Shown here one piece after another: positions 1-6,748 of a DNA stretch of 6,748 nt (positions are counted from its first letter, which is position 1; every line of letters starts with the position of its first letter). This DNA comes from Enterobacteriaceae bacterium UBA2655 (GTDB lineage Bacteria; Pseudomonadota; Gammaproteobacteria; Enterobacterales; Enterobacteriaceae), in contig DENB01000003.1 in assembly GCA_002359495.1 (NCBI GenBank), forward strand, positions 1 to 6,748. Direction: 5' to 3'. Position numbers and translations under genes: made by a program. The notes under the pieces are model-generated. The model saw only the letters and a program-made list of their open reading frames with translations. It did not search any database and was not told the DNA's origin.

Positions 1-510
1 TTCGTCCACCTGCGGCTGCGCCGCGCGCTCGGCGCGCAGAAAATCGCGCGCGTCGAGCCAGCAGGCTTCGATGTCGCGCTGGCTCAGCAGCGCCGCCATC
101 AGGCGCGCCGACCAGACCTCGCCGTGGCCCACCACTTCCGCATAGACCGCATCGGTAATCTTGCCGTCCAGCAGCGCGGCAAGCTTTTCCAGATCCTGAA
201 TAAAAGCGGCAATCAGCCGGTCCGCCGTTTCAGCAGGCAGCAGCGCGCCGATCAGTTCGCTTTGATAGCGGCGCAGCGTTTGCTGCACCTGGTGCGCCGA
301 CAGGCGATCGCTCTGGCTGAGCTTCAGCCAGCTAATCAGCTGGTTAGTGGTGCTGCCGGCGGCTGACACCACCATCAGGTCGCCCGGCTGGCTGTAGTCC
401 GCCATAATGCTGGCTACGCGTTGATAACAACGGGCATCCGCCAGGCTGCTGCCGCCGAATTTATGCAGCTGCCGGGTATTTGGCGTAACTGCGCCTGCTG
501 AAATCGTCAT
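1..510 (-). CDS. metL: Bifunctional aspartokinase II / homoserine dehydrogenase II, N-terminal part (cut by window edge)
   Basis: Cytoplasmic enzyme with two jobs in methionine synthesis: the N-terminal kinase phosphorylates L-aspartate, and the C-terminal dehydrogenase reduces aspartate semialdehyde to homoserine. Only the first 170 codons, all from the aspartokinase domain, lie in the window; the frame is open to base 1. The aspartokinase nucleotide-binding motif KFGGSS is at residues 17-22, followed by VVSAAGSTTNQL (about residues 46-57) and VVGHGEVWSARL further on. These match E. coli MetL closely, with about one extra residue before the motif. The ATG at 510-508 begins 2 nt after the metB stop, and its Shine-Dalgarno GAGGAG is formed by the last codons of metB, so metL is the second gene of a metBL operon with likely translational coupling. 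ThrA and LysC share the fold, but the metB neighbour and the detailed residues favour MetL. Confidence 0.96.
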   Translation of the reverse strand, partial: MTISAGAVTPNTRQLHKFGGSSLADARCYQRVASIMADYSQPGDLMVVSAAGSTTNQLISWLKLSQSDRLSAHQVQQTLRRYQSELIGALLPAETADRLIAAFIQDLEKLAALLDGKITDAVYAEVVGHGEVWSARLMAALLSQRDIEACWLDARDFLRAERAAQPQVDE

Positions 511-512
511 GG

Positions 513-1673
513 TTACTCCTCGGCCGCGATGCGGAATGCATTATCCAGATCGGCGATTAAATCTTCGTGATCTTCAATCCCTACCGATACGCGCAGCAGC
601 GTTTCGGAGATGCCCGCCTGGGCGCGCGCTTCCGCCGACATGCCCGCGTGCGTCATGGTGGCGGTGTGAGAGATCAAACTTTCGACGCCGCCCAGCGACT
701 CGGCCAGGGTAAACAGCTGCAGCGCCTTGAGGAAACGGCGCAGGCGCGCTTCGTCGGCGTCCAGTTCAAAACTGAGCATGGCACCGAAACCGCGCTGCTG
801 ACGCACCGCATGTTCATGGCCCGCGTTTTCCGGCAGCGAGGGGTGATAGAGTTTTTTCACCAGCGGCTGCTGCTTCAGATAGTCGACGATCGCCAGCGCG
901 TTGCGCTGCGCCGCCGCCATGCGCGGCGCCAGAGTACGCAGGCCGCGCAGCAGCAGGTAGCTGTCGAAGGCGGCACCGGTAACGCCGATATTGTTCGCCC
1001 ACCAGGCGAGATCGACGGCCATCTCGGCCTCTTTCGCGATGACCGCGCCAGCCACCACGTCGGAATGGCCGTTCAGGTATTTGGTGCAGGAGTGGACCAC
1101 CAGATCGGCGCCCAGCGCCAGCGGGTTTTGCAACGCGGGGCTGAGGAAAGTGTTATCCACCACGCTGATGGCGCCCGCCGCGCGCGCCGCCTGACAAATG
1201 GCGGCGATATTCACCACGCGCAGCAGCGGGTTGCTCGGGCTTTCCACCAGCACCAGCTTCGGTTTTTCCGCCAGCGCCGCCTGTAGCGCTGCGCTGTCGC
1301 CCTGATCGACGAACTTCACGCGGTAGGCACCGCGTTTGCTCAGGCTGTCGAACAGGCGGTAGCTGCCGCCGTAGCAGTCGTGCGGCGCGACCAGCAGATC
1401 GCCCGGCTTCAGGAACACCGTCGTCACCAGGTGAATGGCCGACATCCCGGTATTGGTCAATACCGCGCCCGCGCCGCCTTCCAGTTCCGCCAGCGCGCGC
1501 TGCACTACATCGCGGGTCGGATTGCCGCGACGGGAGTAGTCATGCGCGCGCGGCTGGTTGAAATCGAGGAAGTTATAGGTGCTGGAGAGATGGATCGGCG
1601 GGACAACGCAGCCATATTGCTCGTCATCATTCAAACCGCTGCGAACTGCGATGGTTGCCTGTTTACGCGTCAT
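513..1673 (-). CDS. metB: Cystathionine gamma-synthase
   Basis: PLP-dependent cytoplasmic enzyme of the transsulfuration (Cys/Met metabolism) family. It joins O-succinyl-L-homoserine and L-cysteine to give L-cystathionine and succinate, a committed step of methionine synthesis. The chosen ATG gives 386 aa, the length of E. coli MetB. Visible hallmarks are YSRRGNPTRDVVQ (about residues 47-59), the aromatic Tyr101 in DCYGG, the cofactor-ring aspartate D173 in VVDNTF, the Schiff-base lysine K198 in SCTKYLNGHSDVVAG, and SLGGVESLISH near residues 326-336. The frame stays open 27 codons further upstream, but that extension covers the promoter and met boxes and has no family similarity, so the start at MTRKQATIAVRSG is preferred. 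It has an AGGA ribosome site about 12 nt upstream. It is the first gene of metBL and is expected to be repressed by MetJ through the adjacent met boxes. Confidence 0.98.
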   Translation of the reverse strand: MTRKQATIAVRSGLNDDEQYGCVVPPIHLSSTYNFLDFNQPRAHDYSRRGNPTRDVVQRALAELEGGAGAVLTNTGMSAIHLVTTVFLKPGDLLVAPHDCYGGSYRLFDSLSKRGAYRVKFVDQGDSAALQAALAEKPKLVLVESPSNPLLRVVNIAAICQAARAAGAISVVDNTFLSPALQNPLALGADLVVHSCTKYLNGHSDVVAGAVIAKEAEMAVDLAWWANNIGVTGAAFDSYLLLRGLRTLAPRMAAAQRNALAIVDYLKQQPLVKKLYHPSLPENAGHEHAVRQQRGFGAMLSFELDADEARLRRFLKALQLFTLAESLGGVESLISHTATMTHAGMSAEARAQAGISETLLRVSVGIEDHEDLIADLDNAFRIAAEE

Positions 1674-1713
1674 GGTGCTTACTGTTCCTGAAGATGAAAA
1701 ATAAGAAGGGCAC

Positions 1714-1741
1714 AGGATAGCACCCCCGACATAGACGTCAA
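1714..1741 (-). promoter_or_regulatory. Predicted sigma70 promoter for metBL
   Basis: Reading the minus strand, TTGACG (1741-1736) is followed by a 16-nt spacer and TATCCT (1719-1714). The -35 matches five of six consensus bases and the -10 four of six. Transcription would begin near 1707, giving a leader of roughly 34 nt before the metB ATG. The -35 hexamer lies across the first two met boxes, so bound MetJ should block RNA polymerase. Predicted by eye only. Confidence 0.6.
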
Positions 1742-1764
1742 TACATCTGGACATCTAAATGTCT
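1733..1764. promoter_or_regulatory. MetJ operator: tandem met boxes between metB and metJ
   Basis: Four contiguous 8-bp units in register with the met-box consensus AGACGTCT: AGACGTCA (1733-1740, 7 of 8), ATACATCT (1741-1748, 6 of 8), GGACATCT (1749-1756, 6 of 8) and AAATGTCT (1757-1764, 6 of 8). A fifth unit, TTGCGTAT (1765-1772), matches only 4 of 8 and is doubtful. Known biology: MetJ dimers with bound S-adenosylmethionine bind such arrays cooperatively, one dimer per box. The array overlaps the metB -35 and stops about 11 bp before the metJ -35, so it can act on both divergent genes. Confidence 0.85.
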
Positions 1765-1775
1765 TTGCGTATAGA

Positions 1776-1804
1776 TTGAGCAGAACGGCAATACCCGCTA
1801 AAAT
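1776..1804 (+). promoter_or_regulatory. Predicted sigma70 promoter for metJ
   Basis: TTGAGC (1776-1781, 4 of 6) is followed by a 17-nt spacer and TAAAAT (1799-1804, 5 of 6). Initiation near 1811 would leave a long leader of about 136 nt before the metJ ATG. The promoter lies just downstream of the met-box array, which fits autoregulation of metJ. E. coli metJ is known to have more than one promoter; I see no second one here that is convincing, although CATAAT at 1898-1903 could serve as a -10 with no clear -35. Confidence 0.55.
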
Positions 1805-1946
1805 TACGCGTCATCGCCTGTTGTTCAGCGTCTCTCTTTGACGGCGCGCAGATGCACAAATTCTGACTTTTAAGCGGCCAGGCATGGAAAAATCGGGCAT
1901 AATTGGCTGATTTCCCACACTTCACTGTTAAAAATTAAGGTAACTC

Positions 1947-2264
1947 ATGGCTGAATGGAACGGCGAATATATCAGCCCTTATGCTGAGCACGGTAAGAAG
2001 AGCGAGCAGGTCAAGAAAATTACGGTATCAATCCCGTTGAAAGTGTTGAAGATTTTAACGGATGAGCGCACCCGCCGTCAGGTTAACAACCTGCGTCACG
2101 CGACCAATAGCGAACTGCTGTGCGAAGCATTTTTGCATGCCTTCACCGGCCAGCCTCTGCCGGATGACGTGGATCTGCGTAAAGAGCGCAGCGACGAAAT
2201 CCCGGAAGAAGCGAAAAAGATCATGCGCGAGATGGGCATCGATCCCGATAGCTGGGAATATTGA
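1947..2264 (+). CDS. metJ: Methionine repressor MetJ
   Basis: Ribbon-helix-helix transcriptional repressor that uses S-adenosylmethionine as corepressor and turns off the met regulon. The protein is 105 aa, the same as E. coli MetJ, and nearly identical along its whole length. The DNA-reading beta strand is KKITVSIPL (residues 23-31, with K24 and T26 as the base-contacting residues if Met1 is counted). It is followed by the helix region [34 protein letters not shown], which in the family forms the dimer core and the corepressor site, and by the usual WEY C-terminus. TAAGG lies 6 nt before the ATG. The gene is divergent from metB across the met-box array and ends 12 bp before a strong terminator. 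Confidence 0.98.
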   Translation: MAEWNGEYISPYAEHGKKSEQVKKITVSIPLKVLKILTDERTRRQVNNLRHATNSELLCEAFLHAFTGQPLPDDVDLRKERSDEIPEEAKKIMREMGIDPDSWEY

Positions 2265-2276
2265 CGGGCCAGAAAC

Positions 2277-2304
2277 AAAAAACCCAGCCGAAGCTGGGTT
2301 TTTT
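2277..2304. terminator. Bidirectional intrinsic terminator shared by metJ and rpmE
   Basis: CCCAGC (2283-2288) pairs with GCTGGG (2293-2298) around the 4-nt loop CGAA. Six A residues (2277-2282) precede the stem and six T residues (2299-2304) follow it, so the stem can extend to 12 bp and a U tract is present on both strands. Read on the minus strand the loop is UUCG closed by C-G, an especially stable tetraloop. The element lies 12 bp after the metJ stop and 38 bp after the rpmE stop, and should end both convergent transcripts. Confidence 0.92.
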
Positions 2305-2342
2305 CTTGCATCCGAATCGAAACGACTCGGTCGCGAATAAAC

Positions 2343-2558
2343 TTATTTTTTAGCGCCCGGTACGCTGAAGCGCTTGTTGAAGCGGTCAACGCGGCCACCG
2401 GTGGCAACTTCACGCTGCTTACCCGTGTAGAACGGGTGGCATTTACCACATACGTCCAGGTTCAGATCGTGACCCAGAGTAGAACGGGTGTTGATCACGT
2501 TGCCGCAGGTACAGGTCATGGTCACTGCTTCGTACTTCGGGTGAATACCTTGTTTCAT
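2343..2558 (-). CDS. rpmE: 50S ribosomal protein L31 (bL31), zinc-binding form
   Basis: Small protein of the large ribosomal subunit; bL31 contributes to intersubunit bridge B1b between the central protuberance and the 30S head. The call rests on IHPKYE near the N-terminus and the closing segment [11 protein letters not shown]. Four cysteines at residues 16, 18, 37 and 40 (CTC and CGKC) mark the zinc-holding C+ type, not the zinc-free YkgM/RpmE2 paralogue. The length is 71 aa against 70 in E. coli, ending AKK. The ATG at 2558 is chosen because GAGG lies 8 nt upstream and it gives the family N-terminus; a second in-frame ATG four codons earlier overlaps that ribosome site and is unlikely to be used. 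The gene is monocistronic, converges on metJ and diverges from priA. Autoregulation through its leader is likely (see the leader entry). Confidence 0.97.
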   Translation of the reverse strand: MKQGIHPKYEAVTMTCTCGNVINTRSTLGHDLNLDVCGKCHPFYTGKQREVATGGRVDRFNKRFSVPGAKK

Positions 2559-2667
2559 GGAAAACCTCATAGAAGGCCGTGTCGCTCTCCGTGCCAGGTG
2601 AACCTGCACAGCACCACACGCGGTGAAATATTATGGTGAACTTTGACGAGCGGTTACTCATCAAAGG
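2559..2667 (-). promoter_or_regulatory. rpmE 5' leader with hairpins, candidate L31 autoregulatory leader
   Basis: Transcription from the predicted promoter starts at about 2667, so the message opens almost directly with a hairpin: CTTTGATGAG (2666-2657) pairs with CTCGTCAAAG (2650-2641) around TAACCG, 10 bp with one G-U pair. Two weaker hairpins follow on the same strand: CACC/GGTG (2625-2612) and CAGG/CCTG, with an outer GTG/CAC pairing past one bulged base (2609-2591). Known biology: rpmE in E. coli is repressed by its own product through the leader, and an L31 leader RNA class has been described in gammaproteobacteria. That this leader belongs to that class is inference. Confidence 0.55.
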
Positions 2668-2673
2668 CGGCAT

Positions 2674-2702
2674 ACTATACAGAAAATAGGCGACTATTGC
2701 AA
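2674..2702 (-). promoter_or_regulatory. Predicted sigma70 promoter for rpmE
   Basis: On the minus strand TTGCAA (2702-2697, 4 of 6) is followed by exactly 17 nt and TATAGT (2679-2674, 5 of 6). The strength fits a ribosomal protein gene. The -35 hexamer lies inside the perfect inverted repeat at 2692-2708. Confidence 0.7.
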
Positions 2703-2708
2703 ATAGTC
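2692..2708. repeat. Perfect 7-bp inverted repeat in the rpmE-priA gap
   Basis: GACTATT (2692-2698) and AATAGTC (2702-2708) are perfect inverted copies separated by GCA. The repeat covers the -35 element of the predicted rpmE promoter and lies 72 bp before the priA start. It has dyad symmetry like an operator but matches no regulator consensus I can name. It is short enough to be chance, so the regulatory role is only a suggestion. Confidence 0.5.
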
Positions 2709-2713
2709 ACTGA

Positions 2714-4975
<2,262 letters not shown>

Positions 4976-5007
4976 GACGCTTTTATTCTGCGAGCGCGAT
5001 CGAAAAA

Positions 5008-5036
5008 AGTCGCACAAGTCACAATTTTTATGCAAA
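5008..5036 (+). promoter_or_regulatory. Possible CRP half site next to a CytR-like octamer upstream of cytR
   Basis: AGTCGCACAAGTCACA (5008-5023) has a perfect right CRP half (TCACA) in an AT-rich flank, but its left half matches TGTGA at only two of five positions. Six bases later TATGCAAA (5029-5036) matches the inverted CytR octamer AATGCAAC at six of eight positions. Known biology: E. coli cytR is activated by CRP-cAMP and represses itself. The layout fits that, but both sites are degenerate, and I could not place a clear -35/-10 pair downstream. Confidence 0.3.
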
Positions 5037-5086
5037 TTAGGTAACAACCCGAGCAGGATATCGGTTAACAATAGTGCCCGTTCACG

Positions 5087-5108
5087 CTGGCGTCAGGCAT
5101 GAGGCCAG
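5087..5108 (+). other. Hairpin in the cytR upstream region
   Basis: CTGGC (5087-5091) pairs with GCCAG (5104-5108); after a G-G mismatch TCA (5093-5095) pairs with TGA (5100-5102), leaving a GGCA loop. No U tract follows, so it is not an intrinsic terminator. It could lie in the cytR leader if transcription starts upstream of it. No function is evident. Confidence 0.35.
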
Positions 5109-5127
5109 ACTATTACCTGAATAAGAT

Positions 5128-5141
5128 CGCGCTATAGCGCG
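5128..5141. repeat. 14-bp perfect palindrome just before the cytR ribosome site
   Basis: CGCGCTATAGCGCG is a perfect palindrome ending 2 bp before the AGGAG ribosome site (5144-5148) of cytR. As RNA it can form a 5-bp GC stem with a UAUA loop directly beside that site; as DNA it is a symmetric target. TATAGC inside it resembles a -10 element but has no partner -35 at the right distance. Confidence 0.6.
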
Positions 5142-5154
5142 CCAGGAGTAAGCG

Positions 5155-6195
5155 TTGGAGCAGAATCAGCAGTCTTCCGCCGCGACCATGAAAGATGTGG
5201 CAGAGAGGGCTGGCGTCTCAACCGCCACCGTTTCGCGAGCGTTGATGAACCCGGAAAAAGTCTCAGCCGCTACCCGACATAAGGTCGAACAGGCGGTTAT
5301 CGCCGTGGGCTACTCTCCTCATGCGCTGTCGCGCAACGCGAAGCGCGGCGACTCCCGCACAATCCTGATTCTCGTGCCCGATATCTGCGATCCCTTTTTC
5401 AGCGAAGTGATTCGCGGCGTGGAAGTGACCGCCGCCGAAGAGGGTTATCTGGTGCTGATTGGCGACTGCGCGCATCAAAATCAGCAGGAAAAAACCTTTA
5501 TGAATCTGATGCTGACGCGCCAGATCGACGGCATGGTGCTGCTGGGTTCGCAGCTACCCTTCGATGCCGGCGTGGAGGAGCAGCGCAACCTGCCGCCAAT
5601 GGTGATGGCCAATGAGTTCGCCCCGGAGATGGAGCTGCCTACCGTTCATATCGACAACCTCACCGCCGCCTTCGAAGCCGTTAATCATCTGATTCATCTC
5701 GGCCATCGCCGCATCGCCTGCATCGCCGGGCCGGAAGAGATGCCGCTTTGCCAGTATCGTCTGCAGGGCTATATTCAGGCGCTGCGACGCAACAATATGA
5801 GCGTCGATCCCTCTTTAATCGTACGCGGCGACTTTAGGTTCGAAGCGGGCGTCAGCGCGTTGAAAAAGCTGATGAGCCTGCCGCAGCCGCCGCGCGCGCT
5901 GTTTTGCCATAACGACATTATGGCGCTGGGCGCGATCAAAGAGGCTAAAGCGATGGGCCTGCGCGTTCCGCAGGATCTCTCCGTGGTCGGGTTTGACGAT
6001 ATCGAGCTGTCGCGTTACTGCGATCCGTCCTTAACCACCGTGGCGCAGCCGCGCTATGCGATAGGACGCGAAGCGATGCTGCTGTTGCTGGAGCAGCTGC
6101 AGGGCAGACGGGTGAACAACGGCTCGCGCCTGCTCGATTTCGAGCTGAAGATGCGCAGCAGCACGGCCGTTCCTTGCCGGCGCGAGAAATCCTGA
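5155..6195 (+). CDS. cytR: LacI-family transcriptional repressor CytR
   Basis: Cytidine-responsive repressor of nucleoside uptake and catabolism genes (deo, udp, cdd, tsx, nup in E. coli), acting as a co-repressor bound together with CRP. The protein is 346 aa against 341 in E. coli. A helix-turn-helix spans about residues 12-37 (MKDVAERAGVSTATVSRAL), followed by the hinge near 53-66 (GYSPHALSRNAKRG). The sugar-binding-protein-like effector domain contains DICDPFFSEVIRG, GDCAHQNQQEKTF, NEFAPEMELPTVHIDNLTAA, AGPEEMPLC and VVGFDDIEL (277-285). The start is TTG, supported by AGGAG 6 nt upstream; the next candidate, ATG at codon 12, has no ribosome site and would trim the DNA-binding domain. The N-terminal 11 residues and the RREKS tail differ from E. 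coli, as is usual for this family. Purine or ribose repressors are less likely, given the effector-domain match and the priA-ftsN location. Confidence 0.95.
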   Translation: MEQNQQSSAATMKDVAERAGVSTATVSRALMNPEKVSAATRHKVEQAVIAVGYSPHALSRNAKRGDSRTILILVPDICDPFFSEVIRGVEVTAAEEGYLVLIGDCAHQNQQEKTFMNLMLTRQIDGMVLLGSQLPFDAGVEEQRNLPPMVMANEFAPEMELPTVHIDNLTAAFEAVNHLIHLGHRRIACIAGPEEMPLCQYRLQGYIQALRRNNMSVDPSLIVRGDFRFEAGVSALKKLMSLPQPPRALFCHNDIMALGAIKEAKAMGLRVPQDLSVVGFDDIELSRYCDPSLTTVAQPRYAIGREAMLLLLEQLQGRRVNNGSRLLDFELKMRSSTAVPCRREKS

Positions 6196-6210
6196 TGAAT
6201 TCAGGACATT
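6190..6210 (+). terminator. Weak hairpin at the end of cytR, possible terminator
   Basis: TCCTGA (6190-6195, including the cytR stop) pairs with TCAGGA (6201-6206) around TGAAT, followed by CATTTT. The stem is only 6 bp and the T run is short, so termination would be inefficient. A competing pairing of ATTCAG (6199-6204) with CTGAAT (6222-6227) is possible. Some cytR transcripts may read into ftsN. Confidence 0.3.
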
Positions 6211-6238
6211 TTCAGCAAATTCTGAATGCGAACTCCGC

Positions 6239-6267
6239 TGGTCAAACTTCCGACCCTTAAGTAACAT
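6239..6267 (+). promoter_or_regulatory. Candidate promoter for ftsN
   Basis: TGGTCA (6239-6244, 4 of 6) is separated by 17 nt from TAACAT (6262-6267, 4 of 6). This is the best pair I see in the 152-bp gap between cytR and ftsN. It would leave a leader of about 75 nt containing a run of seven T residues (6322-6328). Both hexamers are mediocre and the call is tentative. Confidence 0.25.
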
Positions 6268-6347
6268 GGCGGACTCATTGCCGGGCGATCAGTAGCGGGA
6301 TTCGACGTGCATTTGGCAGCATTTTTTTGAAGGGTATCGGAACGAGA

Positions 6348-6748
6348 GTGGCACAAAAAGACTATGTAGGCCGCGGGCGTTCAACAGGGACGCGTCGCAA
6401 AAAAAGTCATAGCCGGGGCAAAAAAAGCAAAGGTGGTTCGGGCACATCGAAGCTGATGATCGGACTGGCGGTTGCGGTACTGGTCACCTTTGCCGGTGGT
6501 TTATGGTTCCTTGCGCATCATAAAAAAGATGAAGCGCCGGTTATGCCGAATCATAAAGCCAACGGCAATGGTCTGCCGCCGAAGCCGGAAGAGCGCTGGA
6601 AATATATTAAAGAGCTGGAGAATCGTCAGATCACCGTGCCGACGCCGACCGAACCGTCCGCCGGCGGCGAAGTCCAGTCGCAAACGCAGTTGACCGACGA
6701 ACAGCGCCAGCTGCTGGAGCAGATGCAGGCCGATATGCGCCAGCAGCC
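6348..6748 (+). CDS. ftsN: Cell division protein FtsN, N-terminal part (cut by window edge)
   Basis: Bitopic inner-membrane protein that arrives late at the division septum and triggers septal peptidoglycan synthesis by FtsWI. 133 complete codons are present; the peptidoglycan-binding SPOR domain expected at the C-terminus lies beyond the window. The N-terminus is a basic cytoplasmic tail beginning MAQKDYV and keeping Asp5, which in E. coli is needed for contact with FtsA. A membrane segment follows at about residues 36-56 (LMIGLAVAVLVTFAGGLWFL), then the periplasmic essential helix region LPPKPEERWKYIKELENRQ (76-94), whose W84, Y86 and L90 correspond to the E. coli residues required for activity. 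TEPSAGGEV and a Gln-rich stretch follow. The start is GTG, as in E. coli, with GGA and GAGA just upstream. It is probably transcribed separately from cytR, perhaps with some read-through. Confidence 0.96.
   Translation, partial: MAQKDYVGRGRSTGTRRKKSHSRGKKSKGGSGTSKLMIGLAVAVLVTFAGGLWFLAHHKKDEAPVMPNHKANGNGLPPKPEERWKYIKELENRQITVPTPTEPSAGGEVQSQTQLTDEQRQLLEQMQADMRQQ

Noticed and set aside
124..366. 80-aa plus-strand open frame at the left edge
   Set aside because: It is antisense to metL, whose frame is open and conserved throughout 1-510.
567..1286. 239-aa open frame on the plus strand opposite metB
   Set aside because: It is an antisense shadow of conserved metB, with a Gln/Arg/His-rich composition and no recognisable domain or ribosome site.
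1674..1754. 27-codon N-terminal extension of metB
   Set aside because: It covers the metB promoter and the first met boxes, has no family similarity, and MetB from the downstream ATG already has the standard 386 aa.
2062..2340. 92-aa plus-strand frame overlapping the end of metJ
   Set aside because: It is out of frame with conserved metJ, runs through the terminator hairpin, and has no recognisable domain.
2559..2609. Longer L31 start at 2609 or at the in-frame ATG four codons upstream
   Set aside because: The GAGG ribosome site overlaps the upstream ATG and is well spaced for the ATG at 2558, which gives the normal L31 N-terminus.
4976..5010. Terminator after priA
   Set aside because: The region has T and A runs (CTTTT and AAAAAAG) but no stable GC stem followed by a U tract.
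6472..6693. 73-aa plus-strand frame and 60-aa minus-strand frame at the right edge
   Set aside because: Both overlap the conserved ftsN frame that runs off the window, and they show no features of real genes.

Overview
The window is a stretch of core chromosome from a gammaproteobacterium of the order Enterobacterales. The order metL-metB | metJ | rpmE | priA | cytR | ftsN matches the Escherichia coli arrangement, and the translated proteins are close to the E. coli ones as I recall them, often with identical lengths (MetB 386 aa, MetJ 105 aa). The sequence is GC-rich, CytR and L31 differ clearly from E. coli, and the yiiX gene that lies between metJ and rpmE in E. coli K-12 is missing. A non-Escherichia member of the order, perhaps Erwiniaceae (Pantoea, Erwinia or Mixta-like), is my best guess, but that is inference and not proven here.

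Left part (1-2304), methionine regulation. metB (cystathionine gamma-synthase) and the 5' part of metL (aspartokinase II/homoserine dehydrogenase II) lie on the minus strand as a tightly coupled pair. metJ, the methionine repressor, is transcribed the other way. The 273-bp gap between metB and metJ carries a row of at least four 8-bp met boxes. A minus-strand metB promoter overlaps the boxes and a good plus-strand metJ promoter abuts them, so the repressor sits next to its targets and probably controls itself.

Middle part (2277-4975), translation and replication restart. rpmE (ribosomal protein L31, zinc-binding form) converges on metJ, and both appear to share one bidirectional terminator. 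Upstream of rpmE are a strong sigma70-like promoter and a roughly 108-nt leader that opens with a long hairpin, which fits the autogenous L31 leader known in this group. priA (replication restart helicase) diverges from rpmE. A perfect inverted repeat lies over the rpmE -35 element in the shared gap.

Right part (4976-6748). cytR (LacI-family repressor of nucleoside uptake and catabolism) begins at a TTG codon with a strong Shine-Dalgarno site, preceded by a 14-bp perfect palindrome and by weak CRP-like and CytR-like half sites. ftsN (late divisome activator) starts at GTG and runs off the right edge.

I found no mobile element, CRISPR array, tRNA, rRNA or phage gene, and no convincing sign of a new system. 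The points worth a second look are regulatory: palindromes, leader hairpins, operator layout and the missing yiiX.
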